Notes under the pieces: generated by a model | What the model was told of the DNA's origin: nothing | Database searches by the model: none | What the model saw: the letters and a program-made list of their open reading frames with translations, nothing else | Program-made: the position numbers and the translations under genes | Shown: positions 1-7,090 of the stretch, piece by piece | Layout: each line of letters opens with the position of its first letter | How positions within the stretch are numbered: position 1 is the first letter of the stretch | Source: an uncultured Eubacteriales bacterium | GTDB taxonomy: Bacteria > Bacillota > Clostridia > Peptostreptococcales > Anaerovoracaceae | NCBI GenBank assembly: GCA_910585135.1 | Contig: CAJUEB010000046.1 | Location: forward strand, 1 to 13,373 | DNA length: 13,373 nt | Direction of reading: 5' to 3'

Positions 1-46
1 TTCCGTTTCTGACATCCAGGCACGGAATAATTCTTTTCGTAATCAT
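1..46 (-). CDS. hisF: Imidazole glycerol phosphate synthase cyclase subunit HisF, N-terminus only
   Basis: The gene runs off the left edge; only the first 15 codons are present, translating to MITKRIIPCLDVRNG, which is the signature start of HisF. The aspartate in CLDV is the conserved catalytic Asp of the first beta-strand of this TIM barrel. HisF cyclises PRFAR with ammonia supplied by HisH, giving imidazole glycerol phosphate and AICAR. A GGAAAGG ribosome site lies just upstream of the ATG. It is the last his gene visible, 140 bp downstream of hisA on the same strand. The fragment is short but the motif is very specific. Confidence 0.93.
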   Translation of the reverse strand, partial: MITKRIIPCLDVRNG

Positions 47-83
47 AATTCGCCTTTCCACAAACGCTGAACACACATCCTTC

Positions 84-104
84 GGCCGCTGCCCCGCAGC
101 GGCC
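84..104 (-). repeat. Strong hairpin in the hisA-hisF spacer
   Basis: GGCCGCTGC and GCAGCGGCC form a perfect 9-bp stem around a 3-nt loop. A second small GC-rich palindrome (CCGGCTGGCCGG, 101-112) touches it. There is no T-run after the stem on the minus strand, so it is not a standard intrinsic terminator. It could slow polymerase, protect mRNA ends or set the hisA:hisF ratio; this is inference. Confidence 0.6.
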
Positions 105-112
105 GGCTGGCC

Positions 113-140
113 GGATTCATTTCACCGGATTCATTTCACC
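113..140. repeat. Tandem 14-bp repeat, two exact copies
   Basis: GGATTCATTTCACC occurs twice back to back (113-126 and 127-140) in the hisA-hisF spacer, and a partial third GGATTCATC follows near 155. The repeat lies on the hisA side of the 84-104 hairpin. No function can be assigned. Confidence 0.8.
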
Positions 141-186
141 AAGCCCGTTTTGCAGGATTCATCCCTCTGCACTCGCCTTGCCAGAC

Positions 187-897
187 TTATTTCGCCAGCT
201 CGATCGCCCGCGAAAGCTCCAGCTTGCCGCTGTACAACGCTTTTCCCAGAATCGCTGCCGCCGCCACGTCCTTCAATGCCGTGATTTCCTCTTCAAAGCT
301 GATGCCGCCGGAGGCTACCACATCAAGGTCTTCGATCTTATGCAGCCTCTGGTAAGCCGCCAGATTTGTCCCTTGCAGGCTTCCGTCGCGTGAAATATCC
401 GTATAGATCACGGTTTTTACCCCGATTTCCCTCAAGTATTCACAAAACGCGAAGCTTTCCTTGTCCGTGATTTCCTTCCATCCGTTTATGGCGACGTAGC
501 CGTCCCGCGCATCAACGCCGACTGCAATTTTTTCGCCGTATCTTCGGACCATTTCTTCCAGGAACGCAGGATCTTTTACGGCGATCGTCCCCAGGATCAC
601 CCGGCCTACGCCTAAGTCGAGATACTGCCTGATCCGCTTTTCATCGCGGATGCCGCCCCCGACCTCCACGAACAGATCCACCTCTTCTACGATGGCTTTT
701 ATCGTTTCAAAATTTACCAGCCTGCCGTCCTTCGCACCGTCCAAATCCACGAGGTGAAGATGCGCCGCGCCCTGCTTTTTAAAGTCCTGTGCTATCTCCA
801 CAGGGTTTGCCCCATAAACGGTCATCTGGTCGTAATCGCCTTGAAACAGGCGCACCGCTTTGCCATTTCGCAAATCGATCGCAGGAAAAATTTTCAT
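187..897 (-). CDS. hisA: ProFAR isomerase HisA
   Basis: This 236-residue protein isomerises ProFAR to PRFAR (phosphoribosylformimino-AICAR-P isomerase), the step before HisHF. It is a full-length single-domain TIM barrel. Visible signatures are FPAIDLRNG with catalytic Asp8, the phosphate-binding loops GGGIR (80-84) and ASGGIS (195-200), and VDARDG with the second catalytic Asp129. The open frame extends 17 codons further upstream into hisH, but MKIFPAIDL is the family start, and GGAGGTG overlapping the end of hisH serves as its ribosome site. Only 7 bp separate it from the hisH stop, so the two are probably translationally linked. No unusual residues were seen. Confidence 0.97.
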   Translation of the reverse strand: MKIFPAIDLRNGKAVRLFQGDYDQMTVYGANPVEIAQDFKKQGAAHLHLVDLDGAKDGRLVNFETIKAIVEEVDLFVEVGGGIRDEKRIRQYLDLGVGRVILGTIAVKDPAFLEEMVRRYGEKIAVGVDARDGYVAINGWKEITDKESFAFCEYLREIGVKTVIYTDISRDGSLQGTNLAAYQRLHKIEDLDVVASGGISFEEEITALKDVAAAAILGKALYSGKLELSRAIELAK

Positions 898-904
898 GAT
901 ACCG

Positions 905-1525
905 CTACACCTCCATAAACGCCCGCAAAATATCCAGCCCGGCCGCACCGCTCTTTTCCGGGTGAAATTGCGTTCCGTACACGTTCCCGTTTCTTACTGC
1001 GCCTGTTATCTTAATGCCATACATCGAAGAAGCGATAAGGCTTTCGCCGCAATCCTTTCCGTAAAAGCTATGGACGTAGTAAACGTGCGTGCCTTGCTTG
1101 ATATATTTAAAAAGCGGCTCGCCATCGGCAAACGATAAAGCGTTCCAGCCGATATGCGGAACTTTCAGGCCTGTGATCCCCGCCTTTTGCAAATCCTCAT
1201 CGATCGATGCAATGCTTCCCTTGATCAGCCCCAGCCCCTGATGCACGCCATACTCGTGGCTTTCCTCAAACAATAACTGCATACCGAGGCAGATCCCAAG
1301 AAGCGGCTTTCCCTTCGCAGTCTCCGCCAGGATAGTATCCACAAGACCGGTTGCTTGCAGCTTGGCGATGGCATCTTCAAATGCCCCCACCCCCGGCAAG
1401 ATGATCCTGTCTGCCGCTATAATTTCTTCTTTTTTGCTGGTAACGAGCGTGTCCGCGCCCAGATACCGCAAGGAAGCGGTGAGGGAAAAGAGATTTCCCA
1501 CACCGTAATCTATAATTGCTATCAT
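905..1525 (-). CDS. hisH: Imidazole glycerol phosphate synthase glutaminase subunit HisH
   Basis: This 206-residue class I glutamine amidotransferase hydrolyses glutamine and channels ammonia to HisF. The nucleophile elbow GICLGMQ places catalytic Cys79, and QFHPEKS supplies the His188 and Glu190 of the triad. LPGVGAF (43-49) is the oxyanion-strand motif, and VPHIGWN (122-128) is typical of HisH. The start at MIAIIDYGVGN was chosen over an upstream ATG inside hisB because it is the conserved HisH N-terminus and has AAAGGAG nine bases ahead. The stop of hisB is 1 bp from this ATG. Cytoplasmic, acting as a HisHF heterodimer. Confidence 0.97.
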   Translation of the reverse strand: MIAIIDYGVGNLFSLTASLRYLGADTLVTSKKEEIIAADRIILPGVGAFEDAIAKLQATGLVDTILAETAKGKPLLGICLGMQLLFEESHEYGVHQGLGLIKGSIASIDEDLQKAGITGLKVPHIGWNALSFADGEPLFKYIKQGTHVYYVHSFYGKDCGESLIASSMYGIKITGAVRNGNVYGTQFHPEKSGAAGLDILRAFMEV

Positions 1526-1526
1526 G

Positions 1527-2114
1527 CTATAAAACTCCTTTTGTTGACGGTATTTCATCCGCATATTCTTCTTCGATGGCGCAGGCCGTGCGCAACGCCC
1601 TGCCCAAACCCTTAAAGACAGCTTCGATGATATGATGTGTGTTTTCACCCGCAATCTGTTTCACATGCACGGTAAGGCCCATTTCCCGGGAAAGCGCAAG
1701 GATAAATTCCTGCACCAGCTCCGTATCGAAGTCCCCGACTTTCGGCGCAGGCAGACGCACATCGAAGCTTACGCAGCTTCTGCCGCTGATATCTGCCGCG
1801 CAAAGGACGAGCGCTTCATCCATCGGCAAAAGCATGCTGCCGTACCGATTGATCCCGCGCTTATCTTCCAGCGCATCCCGAAAGGCTGCGCCCAAGGCGA
1901 TGCCGATATCCTCCGTGGTATGATGGTAATCGACCTGCGTATCGCCCTCGCATTCGATCGCAAGGTCAAACCGCCCGTGCCTTGTAAACAGCTCCAGCAT
2001 ATGATCGAGAAACCCGCATCCCGTCTTGATTTCATATGCACCTGTCCCGTCTATCTCCAATGCCAGCGTGATCCTGGTTTCCTTCGTTTCCCTGACGATT
2101 TTCTTCCTTCGCAT
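1527..2114 (-). CDS. hisB: Imidazoleglycerol-phosphate dehydratase HisB (monofunctional)
   Basis: This 195-residue enzyme dehydrates imidazole glycerol phosphate to imidazole acetol phosphate. It carries both duplicated manganese-binding signatures: HHTTEDIGIALG (His64, His65, Glu68) and NTHHIIEAVFKG (His160, His161, Glu164). FLDHM (His38) and the C-terminal STKGVL are also typical. The length is that of the single-domain form; there is no N-terminal phosphatase as in enteric HisB, so histidinol-phosphatase must be encoded elsewhere. AGGAGG sits nine bases before the ATG. A 184-bp spacer separates it from hisC upstream, unusually long for this operon. Confidence 0.97.
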   Translation of the reverse strand: MRRKKIVRETKETRITLALEIDGTGAYEIKTGCGFLDHMLELFTRHGRFDLAIECEGDTQVDYHHTTEDIGIALGAAFRDALEDKRGINRYGSMLLPMDEALVLCAADISGRSCVSFDVRLPAPKVGDFDTELVQEFILALSREMGLTVHVKQIAGENTHHIIEAVFKGLGRALRTACAIEEEYADEIPSTKGVL

Positions 2115-2298
2115 AATCCGCTTCCTCCTATGATCATAATTGCTCCCGCCTATCGCCGGTCATGTGCCAACGGTCGGTATCGTTTTGTTCTGCGTCTGCA
2201 AGCCGCCATCGCCCGCCATGATGCCCTTGCGATGCAGCCGGCCACGCCAGCTTATGCGTCCGCATCCTGTGCGGCGTCCTCCACATTTATGCTAGGGC
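2115..2298 (-). other. 184-bp spacer between hisC and hisB
   Basis: Neighbouring his genes overlap or lie 0-7 bp apart here, so this gap stands out. On the operon strand it contains a 50-codon open frame (2134-2286) with five histidines but no convincing ribosome site, and no recognisable product. Several short GC-rich complementary stretches are present but no clear terminator. The gap may be a relic of a lost gene or a processing site. Confidence 0.4.
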
Positions 2299-3387
2299 TT
2301 AACGATCTTTTCCGTCCTGCGCGACGCCATCCAGGATTTGCTTTGTCGCCGCTATAAGACGATCCATCTCTTCCGGCGTCCCTATGGTAATTCTAACATA
2401 ATTCGCTATTTTTTCATCATTAAAATGGCGTACGAGGATATTAAATTTCCGAAGTGCCGCAAAATACGCTTCGCCGGAAATCCGCTCACTCGAAGTGAAG
2501 ACGAAATTGGCCTTGGACGGCAGCACATGAAATCCCAGCTTCGTCATTTCCTTTACGAAGGCTTCCCGGGTCTTGATAATTTTGCCGCAGGTCTCTTCAA
2601 AATACGCTCTGTCCTTAATGGCTTCAACGCCCGCCAAAATCGAGAGGCGGTTTAAGTTATACGGATTGAAGCTGAATTTGATTTTATTAAGATCTGCGAT
2701 CACCGCTTCATTTCCTAGGGCATAGCCGATCCGCGCCCCGGCCAGGCTTCTGGATTTGGAAAAGGTCTGCACCACCAGCAGATTATCATAACGATCAATG
2801 AGCTTTACTGCGCTTTCTGCTCCAAAATCCACATAAGCTTCATCGATCACCACCAGGTTCTCCCGGTTTGCTTTCAAGATGCTTTCTATCTCCGCCCGGG
2901 AAAGCGCCCTTCCCGTCGGCGCATTGGGATTGGTGATCACGATCGTTCCATCCTGATGATAATAATCCGCAGGCTCTACCGTAAAATCCGCCCCAAGCGG
3001 AACTTCGACGCCCTTTGCACCAAAAATACCACAGTATACCGGGTAAAAACTATAGCTGATCTGTGGGTAATACACCTTGCCGCTCTTTCCCGATAGCGCC
3101 ATGAAGATAAAAGCCAGAATCTCATCCGACCCATTACCGGCGATGACCTGCTCCTTATGAAGACCGTAAAAATCGGCAATCGCTTCCGTCAAAGGCGCAG
3201 CCTCCGGGTCGGAATACAGCTTCAGCTTTTGCAGCTGCCCGTTATCGATGACCGCTGCCACGGCAGGTGCTGGGGGATACGGGTTCTCATTGGTATTCAG
3301 CTTGATCAAATCACCCGCATTTTTTGGCTGCTCGCCCGGCGTATACGGCTCTAACGCTTCGTACCGGGCATTTAAAAATCTGCTCAT
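2299..3387 (-). CDS. hisC: Histidinol-phosphate aminotransferase HisC
   Basis: This 362-residue fold-type I PLP enzyme transfers an amino group from glutamate to imidazole acetol phosphate, giving histidinol phosphate. All expected motifs are in order: LNTNENPYPP (30-39), GNGSDE (84-89), NPNAPTG (153-159), DEAYVDF (182-188), the PLP lysine Lys211 in TFSKSRSLAGARIGYA with the conserved Arg219, and the substrate-carboxylate Arg in VRITIG (about 332). The ATG overlaps the hisG stop as ATGA, so translation is probably coupled, and a GGGGAG ribosome site lies eight bases upstream inside hisG. Motifs and his-operon context exclude a general aromatic aminotransferase. Confidence 0.97.
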   Translation of the reverse strand: MSRFLNARYEALEPYTPGEQPKNAGDLIKLNTNENPYPPAPAVAAVIDNGQLQKLKLYSDPEAAPLTEAIADFYGLHKEQVIAGNGSDEILAFIFMALSGKSGKVYYPQISYSFYPVYCGIFGAKGVEVPLGADFTVEPADYYHQDGTIVITNPNAPTGRALSRAEIESILKANRENLVVIDEAYVDFGAESAVKLIDRYDNLLVVQTFSKSRSLAGARIGYALGNEAVIADLNKIKFSFNPYNLNRLSILAGVEAIKDRAYFEETCGKIIKTREAFVKEMTKLGFHVLPSKANFVFTSSERISGEAYFAALRKFNILVRHFNDEKIANYVRITIGTPEEMDRLIAATKQILDGVAQDGKDR

Positions 3388-4004
3388 CTCACTTGCTCCC
3401 CTAATTTTCTCAGCATATGGCTGATCATTTCATTTTCAAATTTAAAGCTGGTTTTATTAGCGATAAACCGTGCGCTGATATCCTGGAATTCCTCGATCAC
3501 CTTCAGGTGGTTCTCCCGCAAGGTATTGCCTGTTTCGACGATATCCACGATAACATCCGTAAGTCCCAGAAGCGGCGCCAGCTCAATGCTTCCATTCAGC
3601 TTGATGATATCGATATCGCGGTTTTTCCCCGCATAAAAATCCTTTGTTATATTAATGTATTTCGTCGCCACCCGCAGCGTCCTGTCCGGGTCTTCCACAT
3701 ATCCTTCCGGGGCAGCGACCGCCATCCTGCACACACCGATTTTCAGGTCGAGCAGCTCATAGACGTCCGATTTATTTTCCAGCAAAATGTCCCTTCCCAC
3801 GATGCCCACATCAGCGGCATGGTGCTCCACGTAGATCGCCACGTCGCTCGGCTTGACGAGAAGATACCTGACATTTTTCTCCGGGCTTTCGAACACCAGC
3901 TTCCTGTTCTGTTCATAGTATCCGGGGCAATCATACCCGATGGAGGCCAGCATATCGTATACCTGGTCTCCCAGCCTGCCCTTTGGCAATGCGATATTTA
4001 ACAT
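3384..4004 (-). CDS. hisG: ATP phosphoribosyltransferase, short form HisG
   Basis: This protein catalyses the committed step, ATP + PRPP to phosphoribosyl-ATP. At 206 residues it is the short form (HisGS): the C-terminal ACT-like regulatory domain of the long form is absent, so activity and histidine feedback are expected to depend on HisZ encoded directly upstream. Motifs seen are IALPKGRL (4-11), ADVGIVGRDIL (64-74), RVATKY (111-116), LNGSIELAPLLGLTD (136-150) and the PRPP loop DIVETGNTLREN (154-165). The ATG follows the hisZ stop with no gap, and AAAGGAGG lies in the hisZ 3' end. The 3' end overlaps hisC by 4 bp. Confidence 0.97.
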   Translation of the reverse strand: MLNIALPKGRLGDQVYDMLASIGYDCPGYYEQNRKLVFESPEKNVRYLLVKPSDVAIYVEHHAADVGIVGRDILLENKSDVYELLDLKIGVCRMAVAAPEGYVEDPDRTLRVATKYINITKDFYAGKNRDIDIIKLNGSIELAPLLGLTDVIVDIVETGNTLRENHLKVIEEFQDISARFIANKTSFKFENEMISHMLRKLGEQVR

Positions 4005-5117
4005 TTATTTGTCCTCCTTTACCGGCTGTCCATCCCTGATTATATACCGGTCCCGATATCTTAGATCCGGCGGAATGCTGGTCTCCGCCCGAACCGATAA
4101 ACCTTCTTTTTGCAAAGCCTTCACGGCCTTGATGACCGCTACCGTATCATCCTTTTCATCGTAAAGAAGCACCGCATCCACATCGCAGGCAGACGGCGCA
4201 TGCCTTCCCCGCAGCAGTTCATCCAAATAAATAGCGAAACCGATCGCACCCGCATCCTTGCCCAAAATCTGCATCGCTTTATCGTACTGCCCGCCCGAAA
4301 GCACACATCCCGGCAGGCTTCTGATATAACCCCTGAAAATGATGCCATTGTAATAATCGATGTCGTTTACCATGGAAAGGTCAAGCTGTATGCTCTTGGA
4401 ATACCCCAGGCGTTTGAGGGCGCTGCAATATTCCCAAAGCTCATCCAGATCCCGGTGCATCTCGTCGTTTACCGCCATCTTCCGCGCTTTCTTAATCGTC
4501 TGGTTGATTTCCCCGTAAAGGAACGGCAGCCCGCAAAGCATCTCGGTCGTTTTGGCAGAAAGTCCGGCCTTTTCCGCAATTTGCCCGATTCCGGCGGCAT
4601 TCTTCTGCCTGATGTTATTCAAAAGTGCAAAAGAAACGGTCTTCGGAAGCTGTAGCGATTCCAGCAAATGAACCGTGTAGTGCATATGCGATATTTCCAT
4701 CAGGAAATTACTGTCGATCAGCTTTAAGGATTTCAACGCCAGGTTCATCACCTCGATCACGCTGTATTTGTTGATATGCCCCATGTATTCCAGCCCCATC
4801 TGGCTGATCTCCTTGAACGAATGGTTTTCCTTGTTTTCCCTGTATACGTTTTCGATGTAGTAAAGCTTTTCGCTTTTATCCTTGGTCGCCCTCGTGTTGT
4901 TAATAACGCTCAAGGTCACATCGGGCTTCATCGCCAGCAGCCTGCCGTCAAGATCGGTGAAAGTAAGGACTTTATCGCCTGGCAGAAAATCGCTGTTGGC
5001 AGCATAGAGCGAATACTCTTCAAATTTTCCGATCTTGTATTTTTTGTATCCGAATTTTTCGTATAGTCCCCGAAGCTCCAGGGCTGCGCGTTCATCCGGC
5101 TTTAGATTGTATTTCAT
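4005..5117 (-). CDS. hisZ: ATP phosphoribosyltransferase regulatory subunit HisZ
   Basis: This 370-residue histidyl-tRNA synthetase paralogue is the partner that short-form HisG needs for activity and feedback inhibition. Class II synthetase-fold features are visible: MKPDVTLSV (63-71), a motif-2 like block YYIENVYRENKENHSFKEI (86-104), the HisS-family loop SGGQYDKA and a motif-3 like GAIGFAIYLDELLRG. The last 60 or so residues resemble the alpha/beta anticodon-binding domain. Adjacency to a short hisG, with no gap, decides for HisZ rather than HisS, which would be longer and would keep full tRNA and histidine-A signatures. AAGGAG lies seven bases before the ATG. First gene of the operon. Confidence 0.93.
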   Translation of the reverse strand: MKYNLKPDERAALELRGLYEKFGYKKYKIGKFEEYSLYAANSDFLPGDKVLTFTDLDGRLLAMKPDVTLSVINNTRATKDKSEKLYYIENVYRENKENHSFKEISQMGLEYMGHINKYSVIEVMNLALKSLKLIDSNFLMEISHMHYTVHLLESLQLPKTVSFALLNNIRQKNAAGIGQIAEKAGLSAKTTEMLCGLPFLYGEINQTIKKARKMAVNDEMHRDLDELWEYCSALKRLGYSKSIQLDLSMVNDIDYYNGIIFRGYIRSLPGCVLSGGQYDKAMQILGKDAGAIGFAIYLDELLRGRHAPSACDVDAVLLYDEKDDTVAVIKAVKALQKEGLSVRAETSIPPDLRYRDRYIIRDGQPVKEDK

Positions 5118-5204
5118 GTCCGTTCTCCTTTTTCTGTTCCCGTGCGGTAATTTCCCGCATTCTTGTCCTGTGCGGCAAGTTCCCGCTTTCGGTGTGGGTC
5201 CTGC

Positions 5205-5286
5205 GCCAGTATGCGGCAGTTGCCTGCGCTCAATTTCGGCGCTGTGCCAGTATGCGGCAGTTGCCTGCGCTCGATTTCGGCACTGT
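5205..5286. repeat. 41-bp tandem repeat, two copies, in the hisZ leader
   Basis: Copies at 5205-5245 and 5246-5286 match at all but two positions. Each begins GCCAGTATGCGGCAGTTGCC and ends with a CAATTTCGGC-like segment. More diverged relatives carrying TGCGGYAA-TTCCCGC continue towards hisZ at about 5144 and 5171. The unit is not a multiple of three, so it would shift any reading frame through it, which argues against a coding role. Confidence 0.85.
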
Positions 5287-5288
5287 GC

Positions 5289-5304
5289 CGGCAGCTAGCT
5301 GCCG
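5289..5304. repeat. Perfect 16-bp palindrome in the hisZ leader
   Basis: CGGCAGCTAGCTGCCG is its own reverse complement and abuts the 41-bp repeat pair. It could be a transcribed hairpin or a dimeric protein site; nothing in the sequence separates the two. Confidence 0.6.
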
Positions 5305-5382
5305 CCAGCCTCCGGCTGTGCGTTTTTTGCATTTTGCTTTATCGCGTTAAATCGATACCGCACTATCATCCCACAGTGCTAT

Positions 5383-5411
5383 ATTATATACTGATTATCA
5401 TAAAATGTCCA
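5383..5411 (-). promoter_or_regulatory. Sigma-A type promoter of the his operon
   Basis: Reading the minus strand, TGGACA (5406-5411) is followed by exactly 17 nt and a perfect TATAAT (5383-5388). The surrounding DNA is AT-rich. Transcription would start near 5376 and run into the hisZ leader. Confidence 0.8.
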
Positions 5412-5668
5412 TATTTTTATGATTTTTTGTTACAAATTCACAAAAAAGGACAATCGGCCAGGCTTTACGGACAGGAAAAATCCCCGCCGCAATCAAATCA
5501 GGTGAACCGTCCCCCAAAAGTCAGGCCTAAAGCTCTAACGATTCAGAGGTCGGTGAAGGGCAGGGATTTTGCAAATGATTTTATTGATTATTTTAACAAA
5601 AGAATTTCTTAAACTATTTTGAGCAATCGATATTTTCAAGGCCGCCAGCAATAGTTCTTTTAGAATTT
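5412..5668. other. Spacer between the his promoter and the transporter gene 3' end
   Basis: No convincing gene. The half nearest the his promoter is A/T-rich. GGTGAACCGTCCCCC at 5501-5515 resembles a sequence often seen in REP-like repeats of Clostridia, from memory and unverified. No clear intrinsic terminator for the upstream transporter gene was recognised. Confidence 0.4.
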
Positions 5669-6592
5669 TCAAGCCGGCGATTTCTGATCGCTGCGGATTA
5701 AGATGATCAACGCAGCAACCGTAATGATCATGCCGGTAAAACCGATCCATGATGGGATCTCATGGTACACCAAAAGCCCCGCTGCCATAGCCGATACAGG
5801 CTCTGCACCTGCGGCAAGGATCGCGGTCTTGCCTGTATCCGCATTCTTTACCGCTGTGATATACAGAATGCCCGGCAGCATGCTCGTCCATACCGAATGA
5901 CCCAGGTATACGAGCGTCGCTTTCACAGGAGAAGCCAGCAGATATTCCAGCATCAGTCCCCAATCGGCAAAAGGCGCTAAAATAACGGTAATCGCCAGAA
6001 ACCCATAGAGGTAAATCGTCACCGTGCTGTAATTTCGGTCGGTGGCCGCCTTCGAAACGAGCGTATATGCAGCGTTGACCACGGCTGATCCCAGACCAAA
6101 CAGAAACCCAATGGTATCCCATTGCAGATTCCCTCCTGTGTCAAAAATGCCGCTGAGCATGATACAGCCAAGAAAAGCGAGGCACATACAAGCCAGCTTG
6201 ACACTCGTCAGTTTCTCCCCAAACAGGAGCAGTCCAAAGATCAGCACGAACACAGGCGCAAGGCATAGCAGCACCGACGATAAGGATAATGAAATCCGAA
6301 AAACGGCTTCGTTATATGTGACGGAAAGCAGCAGCATGCCCGTGATCCCAACGGCCGCCAAAAGCGGCACATCACGAGGGTTTGCCTTCAGCGCATTGGG
6401 ATTTTTTACTATGATAACGAGAAACATCATCGCTGACGCCACCAGTCCTTTGGAAAAAATAATCGTCATATTATCAAAGCCAACGTCGCGCAGATAACGG
6501 ACAAAGAGCCCTGATGTCCCCCAGCAAACGCCTGATATGATCGGCAAAACAAGGTATGCTGCCTTTTTTTCCTGCTGTAAATCATTCATCAT
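5669..6592 (-). CDS. EamA/DMT-family ten-helix transporter
   Basis: This 307-residue integral membrane protein has ten hydrophobic segments, arranged as two EamA repeats of five helices. The first begins around residue 14 with GVCWGTSGLFVRYL, the typical EamA opening, and the second around residue 160. The C-terminus is a short basic tail. Family members export amino acids and other metabolites, or import some; the substrate cannot be read from sequence. It is the last gene of the aminotransferase cluster, 3 bp after the stop of the truncated dehydratase, with only a weak GGGGATGAG ribosome site, so coupling to upstream translation is likely. ATGATG offers two starts. An amino acid linked to the cluster enzymes is the natural candidate cargo. 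Confidence 0.9.
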   Translation of the reverse strand: MMNDLQQEKKAAYLVLPIISGVCWGTSGLFVRYLRDVGFDNMTIIFSKGLVASAMMFLVIIVKNPNALKANPRDVPLLAAVGITGMLLLSVTYNEAVFRISLSLSSVLLCLAPVFVLIFGLLLFGEKLTSVKLACMCLAFLGCIMLSGIFDTGGNLQWDTIGFLFGLGSAVVNAAYTLVSKAATDRNYSTVTIYLYGFLAITVILAPFADWGLMLEYLLASPVKATLVYLGHSVWTSMLPGILYITAVKNADTGKTAILAAGAEPVSAMAAGLLVYHEIPSWIGFTGMIITVAALIILIRSDQKSPA

Positions 6593-6595
6593 ATC

Positions 6596-7063
6596 TCATC
6601 CCCGGAGGATCTCCATCATGAGGCTGGCATCGATATATGTCATTCCATTTCCGTCAATCAGCTTATGCCCCAAAGCCGCCGCTTCGTCATACCCGCTTCC
6701 CATTCGCTTCACCTGGGCGCCATAGTATTCGATCTTATCCACCTTGCTCTGAGGCGTGGTTTCGGGAACGATAACGACCGCCTTTTTAATGCCGAGCATC
6801 GACGCTGCATAACTCACCGAACAACCGTGATTGCCGGAGGAAATCGTCGCAACCCCGCATTCCTTTTCTTCATCGGTCAGTGTCAGCATCTTGTTGAGCG
6901 CACCGCGGATCTTAAAGCTCTTTACTTTCTGAAAGGACTCCAGCTTGAAAAAATAATTTCGTTTCCCCTCGCCCAAATGATACGCCTGCTCCAGCGGTGT
7001 GTCGGGTATGTATATCTTGATGCGGTCGTATGCCGCCCTCACTTCATCATAACCAAATGCCAT
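6596..7063 (-). pseudogene. Threonine/serine dehydratase, truncated to its N-terminal half
   Basis: The 155 residues match the start of fold-type II PLP dehydratases (IlvA/TdcB/serine racemase group). The PLP lysine Lys51 is in SFKIRGALNK, and the phosphate-cradle motif SSGNHG is at 75-80. The match continues to a TYID segment at 142-145 and then stops after LMMEILRG; family members run to about 310-330 residues. The C-terminal half, with the glycine-rich PLP phosphate loop, is missing, and the transporter begins 3 bp later, which looks like a deletion. The start was set at MAFGYDEV because AGGAGG lies five bases ahead; an ATG eight codons upstream lacks this. Probably inactive, though the reading frame is otherwise intact. 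Confidence 0.8.
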
Positions 7064-7090
7064 CTCGTCCTCCTCTGTTCTTTTCATCCA

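Larger units (their letters stand above)
5118..5376 (-). other. Long structured 5' leader of the his operon
   Basis: About 260 nt lie between the predicted transcription start and hisZ. The leader is GC-rich, unlike the promoter just upstream, and is full of potential hairpins: the 16-bp palindrome at 5289-5304, CAGCC/GGCTG around a TCC loop at 5307-5319, GCAG-GCAA-CTGC stems within each 41-bp repeat, and TGCGG/CCGCA stems nearer hisZ. No T-box sequence and no run of His codons was found, so neither standard his control element is recognisable. A 72-codon open frame (5114-5332) overlaps the hisZ start as ATGA but lacks a clear ribosome site. Confidence 0.5.

Noticed and set aside
1632..2357. 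241-codon plus-strand open frame opposite hisB and hisC
   Set aside because: It lies antisense to clearly conserved HisB and has no recognisable domain.
5114..5332. 72-codon minus-strand open frame overlapping the hisZ start as ATGA
   Set aside because: The 41-bp repeats inside it are not a multiple of three, so the two copies are read in different frames. There is no ribosome site and no recognisable product. Kept only as a remark on the leader.
5501..5515. GGTGAACCGTCCCCC as a REP/RAYT-type element
   Set aside because: Only a short match recalled from memory, with no inverted partner or transposase nearby.
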